Shown piece after piece: positions 16,641 through 24,497 of a stretch of 33,258 bases of DNA (position 1 is its first letter; every line of letters begins with the position of its first letter). The stretch is from an uncultured Porphyromonas sp. (GTDB lineage Bacteria; Bacteroidota; Bacteroidia; Bacteroidales; Porphyromonadaceae), in assembly GCF_915070105.1 (NCBI RefSeq), contig NZ_CAJZFJ010000020.1, positions 1 through 33,258 of the forward strand, given 5' to 3'. The notes under the pieces were generated by a model. The model saw only the letters and a program-made list of their open reading frames with translations. It was not told where the DNA came from and did no database searches. A program made the position numbers and the translations under genes.

Positions 16641-16797
16641 GGGGTGATTACATGTGCGTATCAGCGGAGGTTGCGGGAGGACAAAAACGAGTCAGAGCTT
16701 CCTATCCTAGCGCCGCTGACTAAGGAGGGTGCGTAGGAGCGGAGTGAGCCCTTGTAGCCGAATGGAGGAGAGGAAGAGGGTAGTCTTGGGATTATCG

Positions 16798-16805
16798 TAC
16801 CTTTG
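16798..16805 (+). promoter_or_regulatory. Promoter -7 box for the TM2/DUF2752 pair
   Basis: TACCTTTG matches TAnnTTTG exactly and lies about 130 bases before the TM2 gene start. A -33 TTG at the standard distance is not evident. The stretch 16641-16937 otherwise shows no gene. Confidence 0.4.
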
Positions 16806-16937
16806 CCTCGTAGACTAGACGCTTGGGATGAGGGGGAGGTGATATTTGTCCTCTTTGGCTCGTGTGCTGCACTCGTGACTCCCTCGTGACGTCTTGGTCG
16901 AGTGGTAAGCTTATTCACCATATAACATCGATAGAAT

Positions 16938-17279
16938 ATGGATAGTCAGAAGGTTGATCTGTTCCTCGTTACCAACCATAAGTTCTTTGAGCCTAGACAG
17001 CTCCCCTTCATTCGCGAACAATTGATGCAGCTGGATGATGCTCGCTTCTTCATCATCTCCTCGATGGAGTACCGAGATCCGATGGTGATGCTCCTCGTGT
17101 CGATCTTTGGGGGCTATCTCGGGATTGACCGCTTTATCCTTGGGGATATGGGGATCGGGATCGCTAAGCTCCTTACGGCAGGGTGCTGTGGGATCTTTGC
17201 TGTCATTGACTGGTTCCAGATCCAGGATATCACGAGGCGCAAGAATATGGAGCTCTTCATGCGGGGTCTGAGTATGTAG
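16938..17279 (+). CDS. TM2 domain protein
   Basis: The 113-residue protein has a polar N-terminal part (about 1-47). A TM2 domain follows: PMVMLLVSIFGGYLGIDRFILGDMGIG (first helix, DRFILG motif, about 49-74) and a second helix GIAKLLTAGCCGIFAVIDWF ending in the conserved D-W-F, about residues 75-94. TM2 proteins are small inner-membrane proteins of poorly known function. A DUF2752 gene follows about 200 bases later. This pairing recurs in Bacteroidota, which suggests they act together, though the process is unknown. Confidence 0.85.
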   Translation: MDSQKVDLFLVTNHKFFEPRQLPFIREQLMQLDDARFFIISSMEYRDPMVMLLVSIFGGYLGIDRFILGDMGIGIAKLLTAGCCGIFAVIDWFQIQDITRRKNMELFMRGLSM

Positions 17280-17477
17280 TGCCTACATGCACGCTATCTA
17301 CACTCCCCGTCCTGCTAGACTCTGTGGAGGCTGGACACACGTGCCTACGCTCCACACTAGGCGGGGGCTTTGCGCCTACCTAGAGTATAGGGCTCAGCTC
17401 CTGCACGAGTGTGCGGAGATGAGCCCTATGTCTATTAGATGTGTGGAGCTCTCGTGGGTGCGGACTTTTTGGTGCAG

Positions 17478-17885
17478 ATGGATAGATCTATGGCTAGGGA
17501 TTACTTCAGCTGGCTGAGTACGAAGTGGGGAGGACGGGCGGCTGTGTTCCTTGTATTTGCCGGCTTGCTCCTCCTTGATCTTTTCCTGATGAGTGTGGAT
17601 AGAGGGGTGCCGTGCCTTTTCCTTTCACTCACGGGGGCTCGTTGTCCTGGCTGTGGACTGCAACGAGCGGGACAAGCCTTCCTGCGGGGTGACCTGCTGG
17701 GGGCGATCCGCTACAATTATGCGCTCATCGTGATGGTTCCCCTTATGCTGCTCTACCTCTACAATGCCTTCTTTGGGGCACGGACACCTCGGCTAAGAGG
17801 CATCCTCCTAAGCCCCTATATCGTGAGTCTGCTGATGGGATTCGTGATTCTTTGGTGGATCTTGCGCAACCTGCTCGGGTGCTAA
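17478..17885 (+). CDS. DUF2752 membrane protein
   Basis: The open frame starts at 17439, but MDRSMARDYFSW from the ATG at 17478 is the better start; the upstream residues look random, and 17490 is another option. The 135-residue product has a first membrane helix (VFLVFAGLLLLDLFLM). It also has the DUF2752 signature CPGCGLQRAGQAFLRGD, with two cysteines and an arginine that could bind metal. Two more helices (YALIVMVPLMLLYLYN and IVSLLMGFVILWWIL) complete it. The function is unknown; the neighbour encodes a TM2 protein. Confidence 0.82.
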   Translation: MDRSMARDYFSWLSTKWGGRAAVFLVFAGLLLLDLFLMSVDRGVPCLFLSLTGARCPGCGLQRAGQAFLRGDLLGAIRYNYALIVMVPLMLLYLYNAFFGARTPRLRGILLSPYIVSLLMGFVILWWILRNLLGC

Positions 17886-18114
17886 GCTCCCGTGTAGCGG
17901 GGGTCACGAGCGCTACGTGGAGCGAGCAAGGTATCACCCAGTTGGGAGAGGAGCCCCCTCCGTAGGGTTGGCGAAGGGTAGAGGTGAGGTAGTGATGGCC
18001 TAGGCTCTAGGGCAGGACAGCTTGCTCCCGCTAGGTAGGGTAGGCTAGGCTTCATCACCGAAGCTACCCCCTCGGTAGGGGGGGCTAGCGAAGACAAGAG
18101 AATAAATGAGAACA

Positions 18115-18128
18115 CCTCCCGAGGGAGG
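18115..18128 (+). promoter_or_regulatory. Small hairpin just upstream of the VOC gene
   Basis: CCTCCC and GGGAGG form a perfect six-base stem with a two-base spacer, ending 14 bases before the VOC start codon. It could affect translation or be a DNA-binding site. The 257 bases between DUF2752 and this gene contain no other clear feature apart from a C/G-rich imperfect hairpin near 18063-18086. Confidence 0.3.
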
Positions 18129-18142
18129 CAAAGCAAAGAAAG

Positions 18143-18562
18143 ATGAGACAGAGACTGACCCTAATCACGCTAGGAGTAAAGGACGTCGGGAGAGCTCGGG
18201 CCTTCTACGAAGGCTTGGGCTGGAAGCCTTCGGAGCAGAGTATGGAGGACTACGTGCTCTTCCTCCTCGGTGGGATCGTGCTGGGTCTGTATCCCCTACA
18301 GGAACTGGAGGTAGATACTACATTGAGCTACCAGCCGACACCCTTCTCGGGGATGACCCTAAGCTACAACGCTGTGTCCGAAGAGGAGGTCGATGCCGTG
18401 ATGCAGGAGGCAGAGCGACTCGGGGCGGTCGTCGTGAAGCCTGCCGAGCGGGTCTTTTGGGGTGGCTATAGTGGCTACTTTAGGGACTTGGATGGCTATG
18501 TGATCGAGGTCGCCCACAATCCCCATTGGCACCTAGATGCCGACGGGCACCTCGTCCTCTAG
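18143..18562 (+). CDS. VOC superfamily protein (glyoxalase/bleomycin-resistance fold)
   Basis: The 139-residue protein starts with LTLITLGVKDVGRARAFYEG, the first beta-alpha-beta unit of the VOC fold. A second unit follows (GMTLSYNAVSEEEVDAVMQEA), then the usual end GGYSGYFRDLDGYVIEVAHNP. The FRDLDG-x-VIEVAHNP motif is typical, with Glu as a likely metal ligand. VOC proteins range from lyases to resistance proteins and dioxygenases, so the substrate cannot be read from the sequence. It is a single-gene unit with its own terminator. Confidence 0.88.
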   Translation: MRQRLTLITLGVKDVGRARAFYEGLGWKPSEQSMEDYVLFLLGGIVLGLYPLQELEVDTTLSYQPTPFSGMTLSYNAVSEEEVDAVMQEAERLGAVVVKPAERVFWGGYSGYFRDLDGYVIEVAHNPHWHLDADGHLVL

Positions 18563-18610
18563 TACAGCCAGACCTGCTCCCTGCAGCGTATCTATATCCC
18601 TTCGATATTT

Positions 18611-18650
18611 CTAGCCGAGCCGTAGGTCTGCTCGGCTAGTTCGCTTTTCC
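18611..18650 (+). terminator. Terminator of the VOC gene
   Basis: CTAGCCGAGC (18611-18620) pairs perfectly with GCTCGGCTAG (18630-18639) around a nine-base loop and is followed by TTCGCTTTT. It lies about 50 bases after the stop codon. Confidence 0.8.
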
Positions 18651-18964
18651 CAAAGCTATTCCCTTCATATATAGTAAGGGTGGAAGAAGCTACCCAGCTC
18701 TGTGCCCTCCTGCCCGCCGAAGGTGTACGTGAGGGGATGGTCGCTACCTCTGCGGTGTGTGCCCAGCTATGGAGGGGGCTTCGTCGCAAGCCTATAGCAT
18801 GCCCCCAGCCAGGGTAGTGGATGGAGTGCTCGAGCTCCCGGGCTCGGAGGCGAAGGGTAAACCCTATCGTGACCGCAGGTGTTTTGACGAGAAAGGGCTC
18901 TCCTCTCTCCTGTGCCTAAGTACATGAGCCGAGGAGAGCCACCACGTATTTATCAAACATTCGC
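18651..18964. other. Intergenic region before the M3 peptidase gene
   Basis: No gene is supported here. One hairpin pairs GGCTCTCCTC (18896-18905) with GAGGAGAGCC (18931-18940) across a 25-base loop, 25 bases before the peptidase start. It has no T-tract, so it may be a leader structure rather than a terminator. No clear TAnnTTTG box was found. Confidence 0.4.
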
Positions 18965-21013
18965 ATGCTGATGAACAGCCTATTACAGCCCACGACGACA
19001 CCGCATGGTGCGTACCCCTTTGACCAAGTACAGGTGGGGGACTTCCGAGAAGCCTTTGACCAAGCTATTCAGGAGAAGGAGCAGGAGATCCAAGCCCTCA
19101 TCGCCAGTGAGGATCGCCCTACCTTCGCCAATACCATTGCAGCCCTCGAGCGTAGTGGTGCTCGGCTGGAGTGGGTGTCGGGGATCTTCTTCAATCTCCT
19201 GCATGCAGCGGCTACGGATGAGCTGATGGCCATCAGTCAGGAGGTCACCCCTCGGCTCTCGGCTCTCTCCTCGTTCATCACGCTCTCCGATGCCCTCTTT
19301 GAGCGTGTCCGCTCGGTGTGGAAGGAGCGTGAGGGGCTGTCGCTGGATGCTGAGGATCTTCGCCTCCTGGAGCGCACCTACGAGGGCTTCACAGAGCGGG
19401 GTGCCCTTCTGCCCTCCGAGGCGAAGGAGCGACTCAAGCAGATCCAAGCTCGTATGAGTGAGCTCAGCCTGACCTTCAGCCAAAACAACCTCAAGGATCA
19501 GCAACGCTTCCGCCTCCACGTCACCGATGCCCGCAGTCTCGAGGGGATGCCCGAGACGTCACTGCGTGCTGCCGAGTCGCTTGCCCGTGAGGAGGGGCGA
19601 GAGGGCTGGGTCTTCACCCTTGCTGCTCCGAGCTTCTTCCCCTTCATGCAGCACTGCCCCGACGGTCGCCTCCGTGAGGAGATGTATCGGGCTAAGATGA
19701 CGGTCGGTGCGGCGGGAGATGAGTATGACAATAGGGAGCTCATCCGTGAGCTGGTGAACCTGCGTCTGGAGTATGCCCAGCTCCTCGGTGCTAAGAACTA
19801 TGCCGAGAAGGCTCTGCGCCTACGTATGGCACGCCGACCCGAGGCCGTCTATCAGCTCCTAGATGAGCTCCTAGACGCCTATCGTCCCATCGCCGAGGAC
19901 GAGCTAGCTCGGGTAGAGGCCTATGCTCGGGAGCACGGGCAGACAGAGCCCCTACAGCCGTGGGACTGGAGCTACTGGGCACAGCAGTATCAGAGGGCTT
20001 ACTACGAGCTGGACGAGGAGATGCTCCGCCCCTACTTCGAGCTCTCTCGGGTCTCGGACGCTGTTTTTGGTCTAGCGACGACGCTCTATGGCATACACTT
20101 CACTCCTCGTCCTGATCTACCCCTCTACCATCCCGATGTCTGTGCCTACGAGGTGACAGATGCCGATGGGAGCTACCTCGGGCTCCTCTACACGGACTTC
20201 TTCCCTCGTGAGGGGAAGCAGAGTGGGGCATGGATGAACAACCTCCAGGAGCAGTACCACAGCGCCGAGGGCATGGACCACCGCCCGCATATCGTGCTGG
20301 TCATGAACTTCACTCCGCCTACGGAGGGACACCCTGCACTGCTCACTCCGGGCGAGGTGCGTACGTTCCTACATGAGTTCGGGCACGCTCTGCATGGGAT
20401 GTTTGCCTCGGCACGTTATAGCTCACTTAGCGGTACGAATGTCGTACGGGACTTCGTCGAGCTCCCCAGCCAGCTGATGGAGAACTGGCTGGATGAGCGC
20501 ACCTGGCTCCTGACCTTCGCCCGCCACAATGAGAGCGGGGAGGCGCTGCCCGAGGAGCTCATCCAGCGTATGGAGCAAGCTCGGCACTTCCTCGTCGGCT
20601 ATGCTGCCTGCCGTCAGTTGAGCTTTGGCTATCTGGATATGGCTTGGCATACGATCACCGAGCCCCTCGGGGAGGGGCTGGATACGAAGGCCTTCGAGGA
20701 GCAGGCTTGGCAGCGGGCTGTGCTCCTAGCTCCTAGCCCTGCCCCCTGCCAGATGAGTACCTCCTTTGGGCATATCTTCTCCGGAGGCTATGCTGCGGGG
20801 TACTATGGCTACAAGTGGGCGGAGGTGCTGGATGCGGATGCCTTCGCAGCCTTTCAGGAGGAGGGTATCTTCAGTCGTAAGACGGCTGGACGCTTCCGCC
20901 GTGAGGTGCTCTCCGAGGGGGATAAGCGTGATGCCGAGCAGCTCTATGAGGCCTTCCGTGGCAAGGCGCCTACGATCGATGCTCTGCTGCGTCGGGATGG
21001 GGTGAAGGCTTAG
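18965..21013 (+). CDS. M3 family zinc metallopeptidase (peptidyl-dipeptidase/oligopeptidase type)
   Basis: The 682-residue enzyme has the M3 catalytic core HEFGHALHG with His470, Glu471 and His474, and the third zinc ligand Glu499 in FVELPSQ. Upstream family features include MGGAWMNNL-like sequence (SGAWMNNLQEQ), VLVMNFTPP and YYGYKWAEVLDADAF. There is no signal peptide (start MLMNSLLQPTTTPHGAYPF), so it is probably cytosolic. It would degrade short peptides, like Dcp or oligopeptidase A; the balance between these activities cannot be told from sequence. It stands alone between a leader hairpin and a convergent terminator. Confidence 0.93.
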   Translation: MLMNSLLQPTTTPHGAYPFDQVQVGDFREAFDQAIQEKEQEIQALIASEDRPTFANTIAALERSGARLEWVSGIFFNLLHAAATDELMAISQEVTPRLSALSSFITLSDALFERVRSVWKEREGLSLDAEDLRLLERTYEGFTERGALLPSEAKERLKQIQARMSELSLTFSQNNLKDQQRFRLHVTDARSLEGMPETSLRAAESLAREEGREGWVFTLAAPSFFPFMQHCPDGRLREEMYRAKMTVGAAGDEYDNRELIRELVNLRLEYAQLLGAKNYAEKALRLRMARRPEAVYQLLDELLDAYRPIAEDELARVEAYAREHGQTEPLQPWDWSYWAQQYQRAYYELDEEMLRPYFELSRVSDAVFGLATTLYGIHFTPRPDLPLYHPDVCAYEVTDADGSYLGLLYTDFFPREGKQSGAWMNNLQEQYHSAEGMDHRPHIVLVMNFTPPTEGHPALLTPGEVRTFLHEFGHALHGMFASARYSSLSGTNVVRDFVELPSQLMENWLDERTWLLTFARHNESGEALPEELIQRMEQARHFLVGYAACRQLSFGYLDMAWHTITEPLGEGLDTKAFEEQAWQRAVLLAPSPAPCQMSTSFGHIFSGGYAAGYYGYKWAEVLDADAFAAFQEEGIFSRKTAGRFRREVLSEGDKRDAEQLYEAFRGKAPTIDALLRRDGVKA

Positions 21014-21056
21014 CGTCTCGCCCTCCACTTGCGGAGGTGTTACTCATATCCAAATA

Positions 21057-21098
21057 GATACAGCCAGAGAGGGGAAATACCCCCTCTCTGGCTGTATC
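21057..21098. terminator. Shared terminator between convergent genes
   Basis: A perfect 18-bp stem (21057-21074 with 21081-21098) closes a six-base loop. It lies between the end of the M3 gene and the end of the minus-strand secreted-protein genes, so it can serve both directions. T-tracts are weak on either side. Confidence 0.7.
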
Positions 21099-21171
21099 CA
21101 TCTAGGCGATAACCTAGGAGCGACCCTGTGGGTGACGGGAGTCACCGCTTCATGGGGCGCTCATGCTTGCA

Positions 21172-21774
21172 TTAGTGTATTATGCAGATCCCAGGGTGAT
21201 AGGCCTCAGGGTGATTATAGTCCATGTAGATCACGAGGGCTATGCGGTACTTATAGTAGCGGCCAGCCTTCTTGTCGTGCTCGACGACGAGGAGGTGAGG
21301 GTGTTGCCATCGATCGACTTCCCCCAAGGTGCGCCTTGTTCGTGGTAGCTTATACTTCTTGATCTCACGAAGAGCCGTAGGCATACGGGTGAACTTGATT
21401 GAGTCAAAGTCCTCCTTGGTAATCTCCTCTCCCGCCCCCTTGTAGTAGAGCTCATATTCCTTCATCTCAGGGAATCCAGCCGCATAGTAGGCAAAGAAGT
21501 TCTCAATGACTAAGCTGTCCCCAGATCCTACAACCATGAAATTGTTGTCTTCAGAGAAGTCCACCTTGACCCAGTCTCGGGTTCTTATTTTGCTCCCTCG
21601 TGTCTTCACTGGGCGTAGTGGTGAGGCAAGGAGGTATATGGGCTCTCCCGATACGGGAGGAATATAGACACCCGAACTCACGACATAGATATAGATAGAG
21701 TCAGGAGTGTTGTACACCTGACCCCACGCTGTGCAGTGGAGGAGGGTAAGGAGGAGGAAGAGTAGTCGCTTCAT
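21172..21774 (-). CDS. Secreted protein, tandem paralog 1
   Basis: The 200-residue product has a signal peptide (MKRLLFLLLTLLHCTAWGQ). The mature part has IYLLASPLRPVKTRGSKIRT, a strand region FMVVGSGDSL, then DFDSIKFTRMPTALREIKKY and a basic stretch KYKLPRTRRTLGEVDRW. It ends in aromatic/hydrophobic strands (YYKYRIALVIYMDY). No family was recognised. It is nearly identical to the next gene in its C-terminal half and differs mainly around residues 70-97. It is the last gene of a four-gene minus-strand cluster that converges on the M3 peptidase gene. Confidence 0.8.
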   Translation of the reverse strand: MKRLLFLLLTLLHCTAWGQVYNTPDSIYIYVVSSGVYIPPVSGEPIYLLASPLRPVKTRGSKIRTRDWVKVDFSEDNNFMVVGSGDSLVIENFFAYYAAGFPEMKEYELYYKGAGEEITKEDFDSIKFTRMPTALREIKKYKLPRTRRTLGEVDRWQHPHLLVVEHDKKAGRYYKYRIALVIYMDYNHPEAYHPGICIIH

Positions 21775-21792
21775 GGGGCGCTCATGCTTGCA

Positions 21793-22389
21793 TTAGTGTA
21801 TTATGCAGGCCTCAGGGTGATAGGCCTCAGGGTGATCATAGTCCATGTAGATCACGAGGGCTATGCGGTACTTATAGTAGCGGTCAGCCTTCTTGTCGTG
21901 CTCGATGACGAAGAGGTGAAGGTGTTGCCATCGATCGACTTCCCCCAAGGTGCGCCTTGTTCGTGGTAGCTTATACTTCTTGATCTCACGAAGAGCCGTA
22001 GGCATACGGGTGAACTTGATTGAGTCGAAGTCCTCCTTGGTGATCTCCTCCCCCGTCCCCTTATAGTAGAGTTCGTATTCCTTCATTCCAGGAAATCCAG
22101 CCGCATAGTAGACAAGTCGGTTCTCCAAGATCAGAGAGTCTCCAAACCCTATAGTAATGATATTATTCTCATCAGAATAGTCCACCTTGACCCAGTCTCG
22201 GGTTCTTATCTTACTTCCCCGTATCTTCCCCGGGCGTAGTGGCGAGGCAAGGAGGTATATGGGTTCCCCCGATATGGGTGGAATATAGACTGCGCCGCTC
22301 GCGACATAGATGGAGTCAGGAGCATTGTACACCTGACTCCAAGCTGTGTAGTGGAGGAGGGTAAGGAGGAGGAAGAGCAGTCGCTTCAT
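21793..22389 (-). CDS. Secreted protein, tandem paralog 2
   Basis: The 198-residue product is the sister of the gene at 21172-21774, with the same signal peptide type (MKRLLFLLLTLLHYTAWSQ) and the same mature-domain order. Differences include a two-residue deletion near residue 30 and a cluster of changes at about 70-95, where ITIGFGDSL replaces MVVGSGDSL. The stretch from the EITKEDF to the RTLGEVDRWQH motif is identical in the two proteins. Its stop is 18 bases before the sister gene starts, so they are co-transcribed. Function is not known. Confidence 0.8.
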   Translation of the reverse strand: MKRLLFLLLTLLHYTAWSQVYNAPDSIYVASGAVYIPPISGEPIYLLASPLRPGKIRGSKIRTRDWVKVDYSDENNIITIGFGDSLILENRLVYYAAGFPGMKEYELYYKGTGEEITKEDFDSIKFTRMPTALREIKKYKLPRTRRTLGEVDRWQHLHLFVIEHDKKADRYYKYRIALVIYMDYDHPEAYHPEACIIH

Positions 22390-22498
22390 GGGTCGTGAGC
22401 TTTAGTTTCTGAGTGTGGAGTGTCGGACCAGCTGTGTATGTTGGTTGGGACAAGTGAAGAGAGCAAGACGATAATTGAGCGAGCTGATGAGGGGGAGG

Positions 22499-23155
22499 TT
22501 ACTTGCTGAACGTTTTCTTTTCGAGCACTTGGATTGCGATTCGTTGTAGGGCGACGAGCTTTCCCTGATTGAAGGTGAGTAAGAGCTCATGCTGTATAGC
22601 CGAGGAGGCCTTGCGGTCTTCTGCTATACGGGCTCGGAGCGTCCCATCGAACCATTCAGCACAGAACGGAGTATCCCCTTGCCCGCCTCTTAGGAAGGAG
22701 CGTAGGCGAAAGATCCAGGGTGATAGCTCTTCGGTGGCAGAGGTCGAGGCGAGTGTCTGATCCGTGAGCTCCTGGGCACTCCCATAGGGTCGGACAGAGC
22801 TAAGGTATAGTGCACCATCCCTCACGACCCAGCTACAAGATACTCCGATATTGGTACAACGTAACCCGAAACCAATGACGATGAAGTCGTTCTGCTCTAG
22901 TAGCTGGGTGTAGCCACGTAGCGACACCAGAGGTGAGACCGCTAGGGGGTAGCGTCTCCCCTCATACTCGAGGGTGTCTGCTCCTACTGTGGAGCTCCGC
23001 AGAAGCGAGCGGAAGGGGAGGCTCCGGTCTAGCTGCTCCTCGTACTGGAGCGTTAGGGGATCAGTATGTTGATCCGAAGGGGTAGCAGGGCTCTGTCCAG
23101 CTGCCCAAGTAGGAGGTAAGAGAAGCAAGAAGAGCCTCAGTAGAATTTGCTTCAT
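22499..23155 (-). CDS. Secreted protein distantly like the tandem paralogs
   Basis: I chose the ATG at 23155, which gives a clean signal peptide (MKQILLRLFLLLLPPTWAAGQ); the frame extends to an ATG at 23176. The 218-residue product has YPLAVSPLVSLRG and then NDFIVIGFG, followed by ALYLSSVRPYG. This order (SPL, RG, N-x(3)-IGFG, LYL) matches the tandem paralogs (ASPL, RG, NNIITIGFG, ELYYKG), suggesting remote homology. The C-terminus is FNQGKLVALQRIAIQVLEKK. No known domain was recognised. It lies between the TPR gene and the duplicated pair. Confidence 0.75.
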   Translation of the reverse strand: MKQILLRLFLLLLPPTWAAGQSPATPSDQHTDPLTLQYEEQLDRSLPFRSLLRSSTVGADTLEYEGRRYPLAVSPLVSLRGYTQLLEQNDFIVIGFGLRCTNIGVSCSWVVRDGALYLSSVRPYGSAQELTDQTLASTSATEELSPWIFRLRSFLRGGQGDTPFCAEWFDGTLRARIAEDRKASSAIQHELLLTFNQGKLVALQRIAIQVLEKKTFSK

Positions 23156-23204
23156 TAGTTTTTTGCTCGGAATCATAGTATTTCAATTGATGGATAGGGG
23201 AGGA

Positions 23205-23861
23205 CTACTGCATCGAGCCACTCTGCCAGAAGGTCCTGACCACGCTATCACGTGGGAACTTTTCGATCATAGCGCGGATAAGGCGCGTTTCCTCTTGTTC
23301 GGCAGAGTCTACGGGATATTCCCGAGTGAGTCTATCCCAGTCGGCTAGTGCCTCAGCCTGGCGATGGAGCAGCGCCTTGATGAAGCACTGGCTACTCATA
23401 GCAGCACGCTCATTGTAGTAATAGGGACGCTCTTCTCCCATATTGAGGGCAAGAGCCTGCTCGTAGTAACGCCTCGCCTGTAGGGTATCCCCGCCTTGCT
23501 CAGTGAGCATCCCAGCGCGTACCATAGATTCGGGTGAGTTGGGCTTATACTCGAGGGTGGCTTGGATCGCTTCTGCTCTTTGTCCTAGGCGTGCATGGAT
23601 CTCAGCCTTGTTTTCATATGCCATCCAGAAGGAGGAGTCTAGCTGGATAGCCCGATTGCACAACTCAAGAGCCGCCAGGAGGGTGTCTCGATTATATATA
23701 GGGTTGCGTATGAGCATCTCTATAACCTCCTTTTGTAGTTTGAGGCTCTCGGGCTTGGGTCTACACTCTGACCACCCCTTGCGCTTCTGCTCCTGTGAGT
23801 AGCTGCTGAGGAGGACGACCGAGAGGAGTAGGAGAATGAATAAGGGTCTTTTTCTGATCAT
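23205..23861 (-). CDS. Secreted tetratricopeptide-repeat protein
   Basis: The 218-residue product has a signal peptide (KRPLFILLLLSVVLLSSYSQ). Helical repeats of TPR type follow: ALELCNRAIQLDSSFWMAYENKAEI, AEAIQATLEYKPNSPESMVRAGML and ARRYYEQALALN. TPR proteins act as protein-binding scaffolds. Here it would be periplasmic, and as the first gene of the minus-strand cluster it could hold or present the downstream secreted proteins (inference). No enzymatic motif is seen. A box one base from consensus (TACCTTTA, 23987-23994 reversed) might be its promoter. Confidence 0.82.
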   Translation of the reverse strand: MIRKRPLFILLLLSVVLLSSYSQEQKRKGWSECRPKPESLKLQKEVIEMLIRNPIYNRDTLLAALELCNRAIQLDSSFWMAYENKAEIHARLGQRAEAIQATLEYKPNSPESMVRAGMLTEQGGDTLQARRYYEQALALNMGEERPYYYNERAAMSSQCFIKALLHRQAEALADWDRLTREYPVDSAEQEETRLIRAMIEKFPRDSVVRTFWQSGSMQ

Positions 23862-24103
23862 GGGATTGCTTGTTATAGGTAGAGTATTGTATGATGTCTG
23901 TAGTTGTACGCTAGTCCTTGTATGATTGGGATTACCTTCATCGCACGGTGTATGCTGTCCTTGTTGGTTCTTCCTTTATTTTGAGGTAAAGGTAGTCTTT
24001 TTCCTTAGCCGAAACTATAGGGGTATCCCCGCAAAGGGGGCAGGGCTGACGCATGATCTCGCTCGTACACTCCTGCCTTTGGATCTTCGGGAGTATCGCT
24101 TCA

Positions 24104-24361
24104 TATCCTAGAGAGCCTTAGCCCATCACTAAAGATCCTAGGCTATTCCCAAGAAACAGACCTACAAACGAGCCCTAGAGAGGAGATACTTAGAGCGCAC
24201 TTGTGTACACGCGTGTATACAGTTGTGTACACGTGGGTATACAGTTGTGTACACACGTGTATACTCATCCCTCCTAGGTAGGAGGTGTTCGCTTGGCATA
24301 TCTATGCTGGGACATAGATACTTCTATCTTCGGCGTATGCTCCTTGACGACTTTGCCCTCG
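24104..24361 (+). repeat. Iterated 22-bp palindrome element, copy B
   Basis: Three 18-bp near-palindromes lie at 24203-24220 (GTGTACACGCGTGTATAC), 24225-24242 (GTGTACACGTGGGTATAC) and 24247-24264 (GTGTACACACGTGTATAC). The spacer is AGTT both times and the period is exactly 22 bp. After them come a near-palindrome CCTCCTAGGTAGGAGG (24270-24285) and a hairpin ATCTATG/CATAGAT (24300-24319). The whole block aligns with copy A read on the other strand, with about 18 extra bases left of the repeats. No gene is inside. The flanks 23862-24103 show nothing else clear. Confidence 0.85.
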
Positions 24362-24409
24362 CACTATGGTGATTTCATACGTCAGCCCTGTGTACCCAAT
24401 GACATAATG

Positions 24410-24452
24410 ACAGAGGCGAGGACAATGGCATTAGCTTTGTCCTCGCCTCTGT
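24410..24452 (+). promoter_or_regulatory. Hairpin overlapping the htpG promoter box
   Basis: ACAGAGGCGAGGACAA (24410-24425) pairs perfectly with its complement at 24437-24452 around an 11-base loop. TAGCTTTG (24432-24439), an exact TAnnTTTG fit, lies across the loop and the start of the second arm. It is 58 bases before htpG. The stem could hinder or expose the promoter in supercoiled DNA, or act as a terminator for leftward or rightward stray transcription. Confidence 0.5.
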
Positions 24453-24497
24453 ACTTTTCATGTATACATCAAATTATAGACAAGATAAGACCAACGT

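Larger units (their letters stand above)
21147..22389 (-). repeat. Tandem duplication of a secreted-protein gene
   Basis: Two direct repeats of about 621 and 615 bases follow each other, each carrying one complete gene and its short downstream spacer. The junction word CGCTTCATGGG, which includes the reversed start codon, appears three times: 21147, 21768 and about 22383. The third copy at 21147 has no gene attached on its left, so it looks like the scar of an extra copy or the recombination point. Confidence 0.85.

Noticed and set aside
16661..16921. Minus-strand frame upstream of the TM2 gene
   Set aside because: Serine/arginine-rich random-looking product that overlaps the likely TM2 promoter.
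21131..21146. GGTGAC-GGGA-GTCACC hairpin as a third copy of the two-hairpin element
   Set aside because: It shares only the short GGTGAC/GTCACC stem; the loop, outer stem and second hairpin are missing.
16018..24203. Composite transposon bounded by the inverted repeat elements
   Set aside because: No transposase, integrase or target-site duplication is seen, and the interior includes ordinary genes such as the M3 peptidase.
15957..24264. ParB-binding parS cluster
   Set aside because: Most units contain CACGTG, the core of parS, but the flanks (GTRTA...TATAC) do not match TGTT-CACGTG-AACA, and no parA/parB gene is present.
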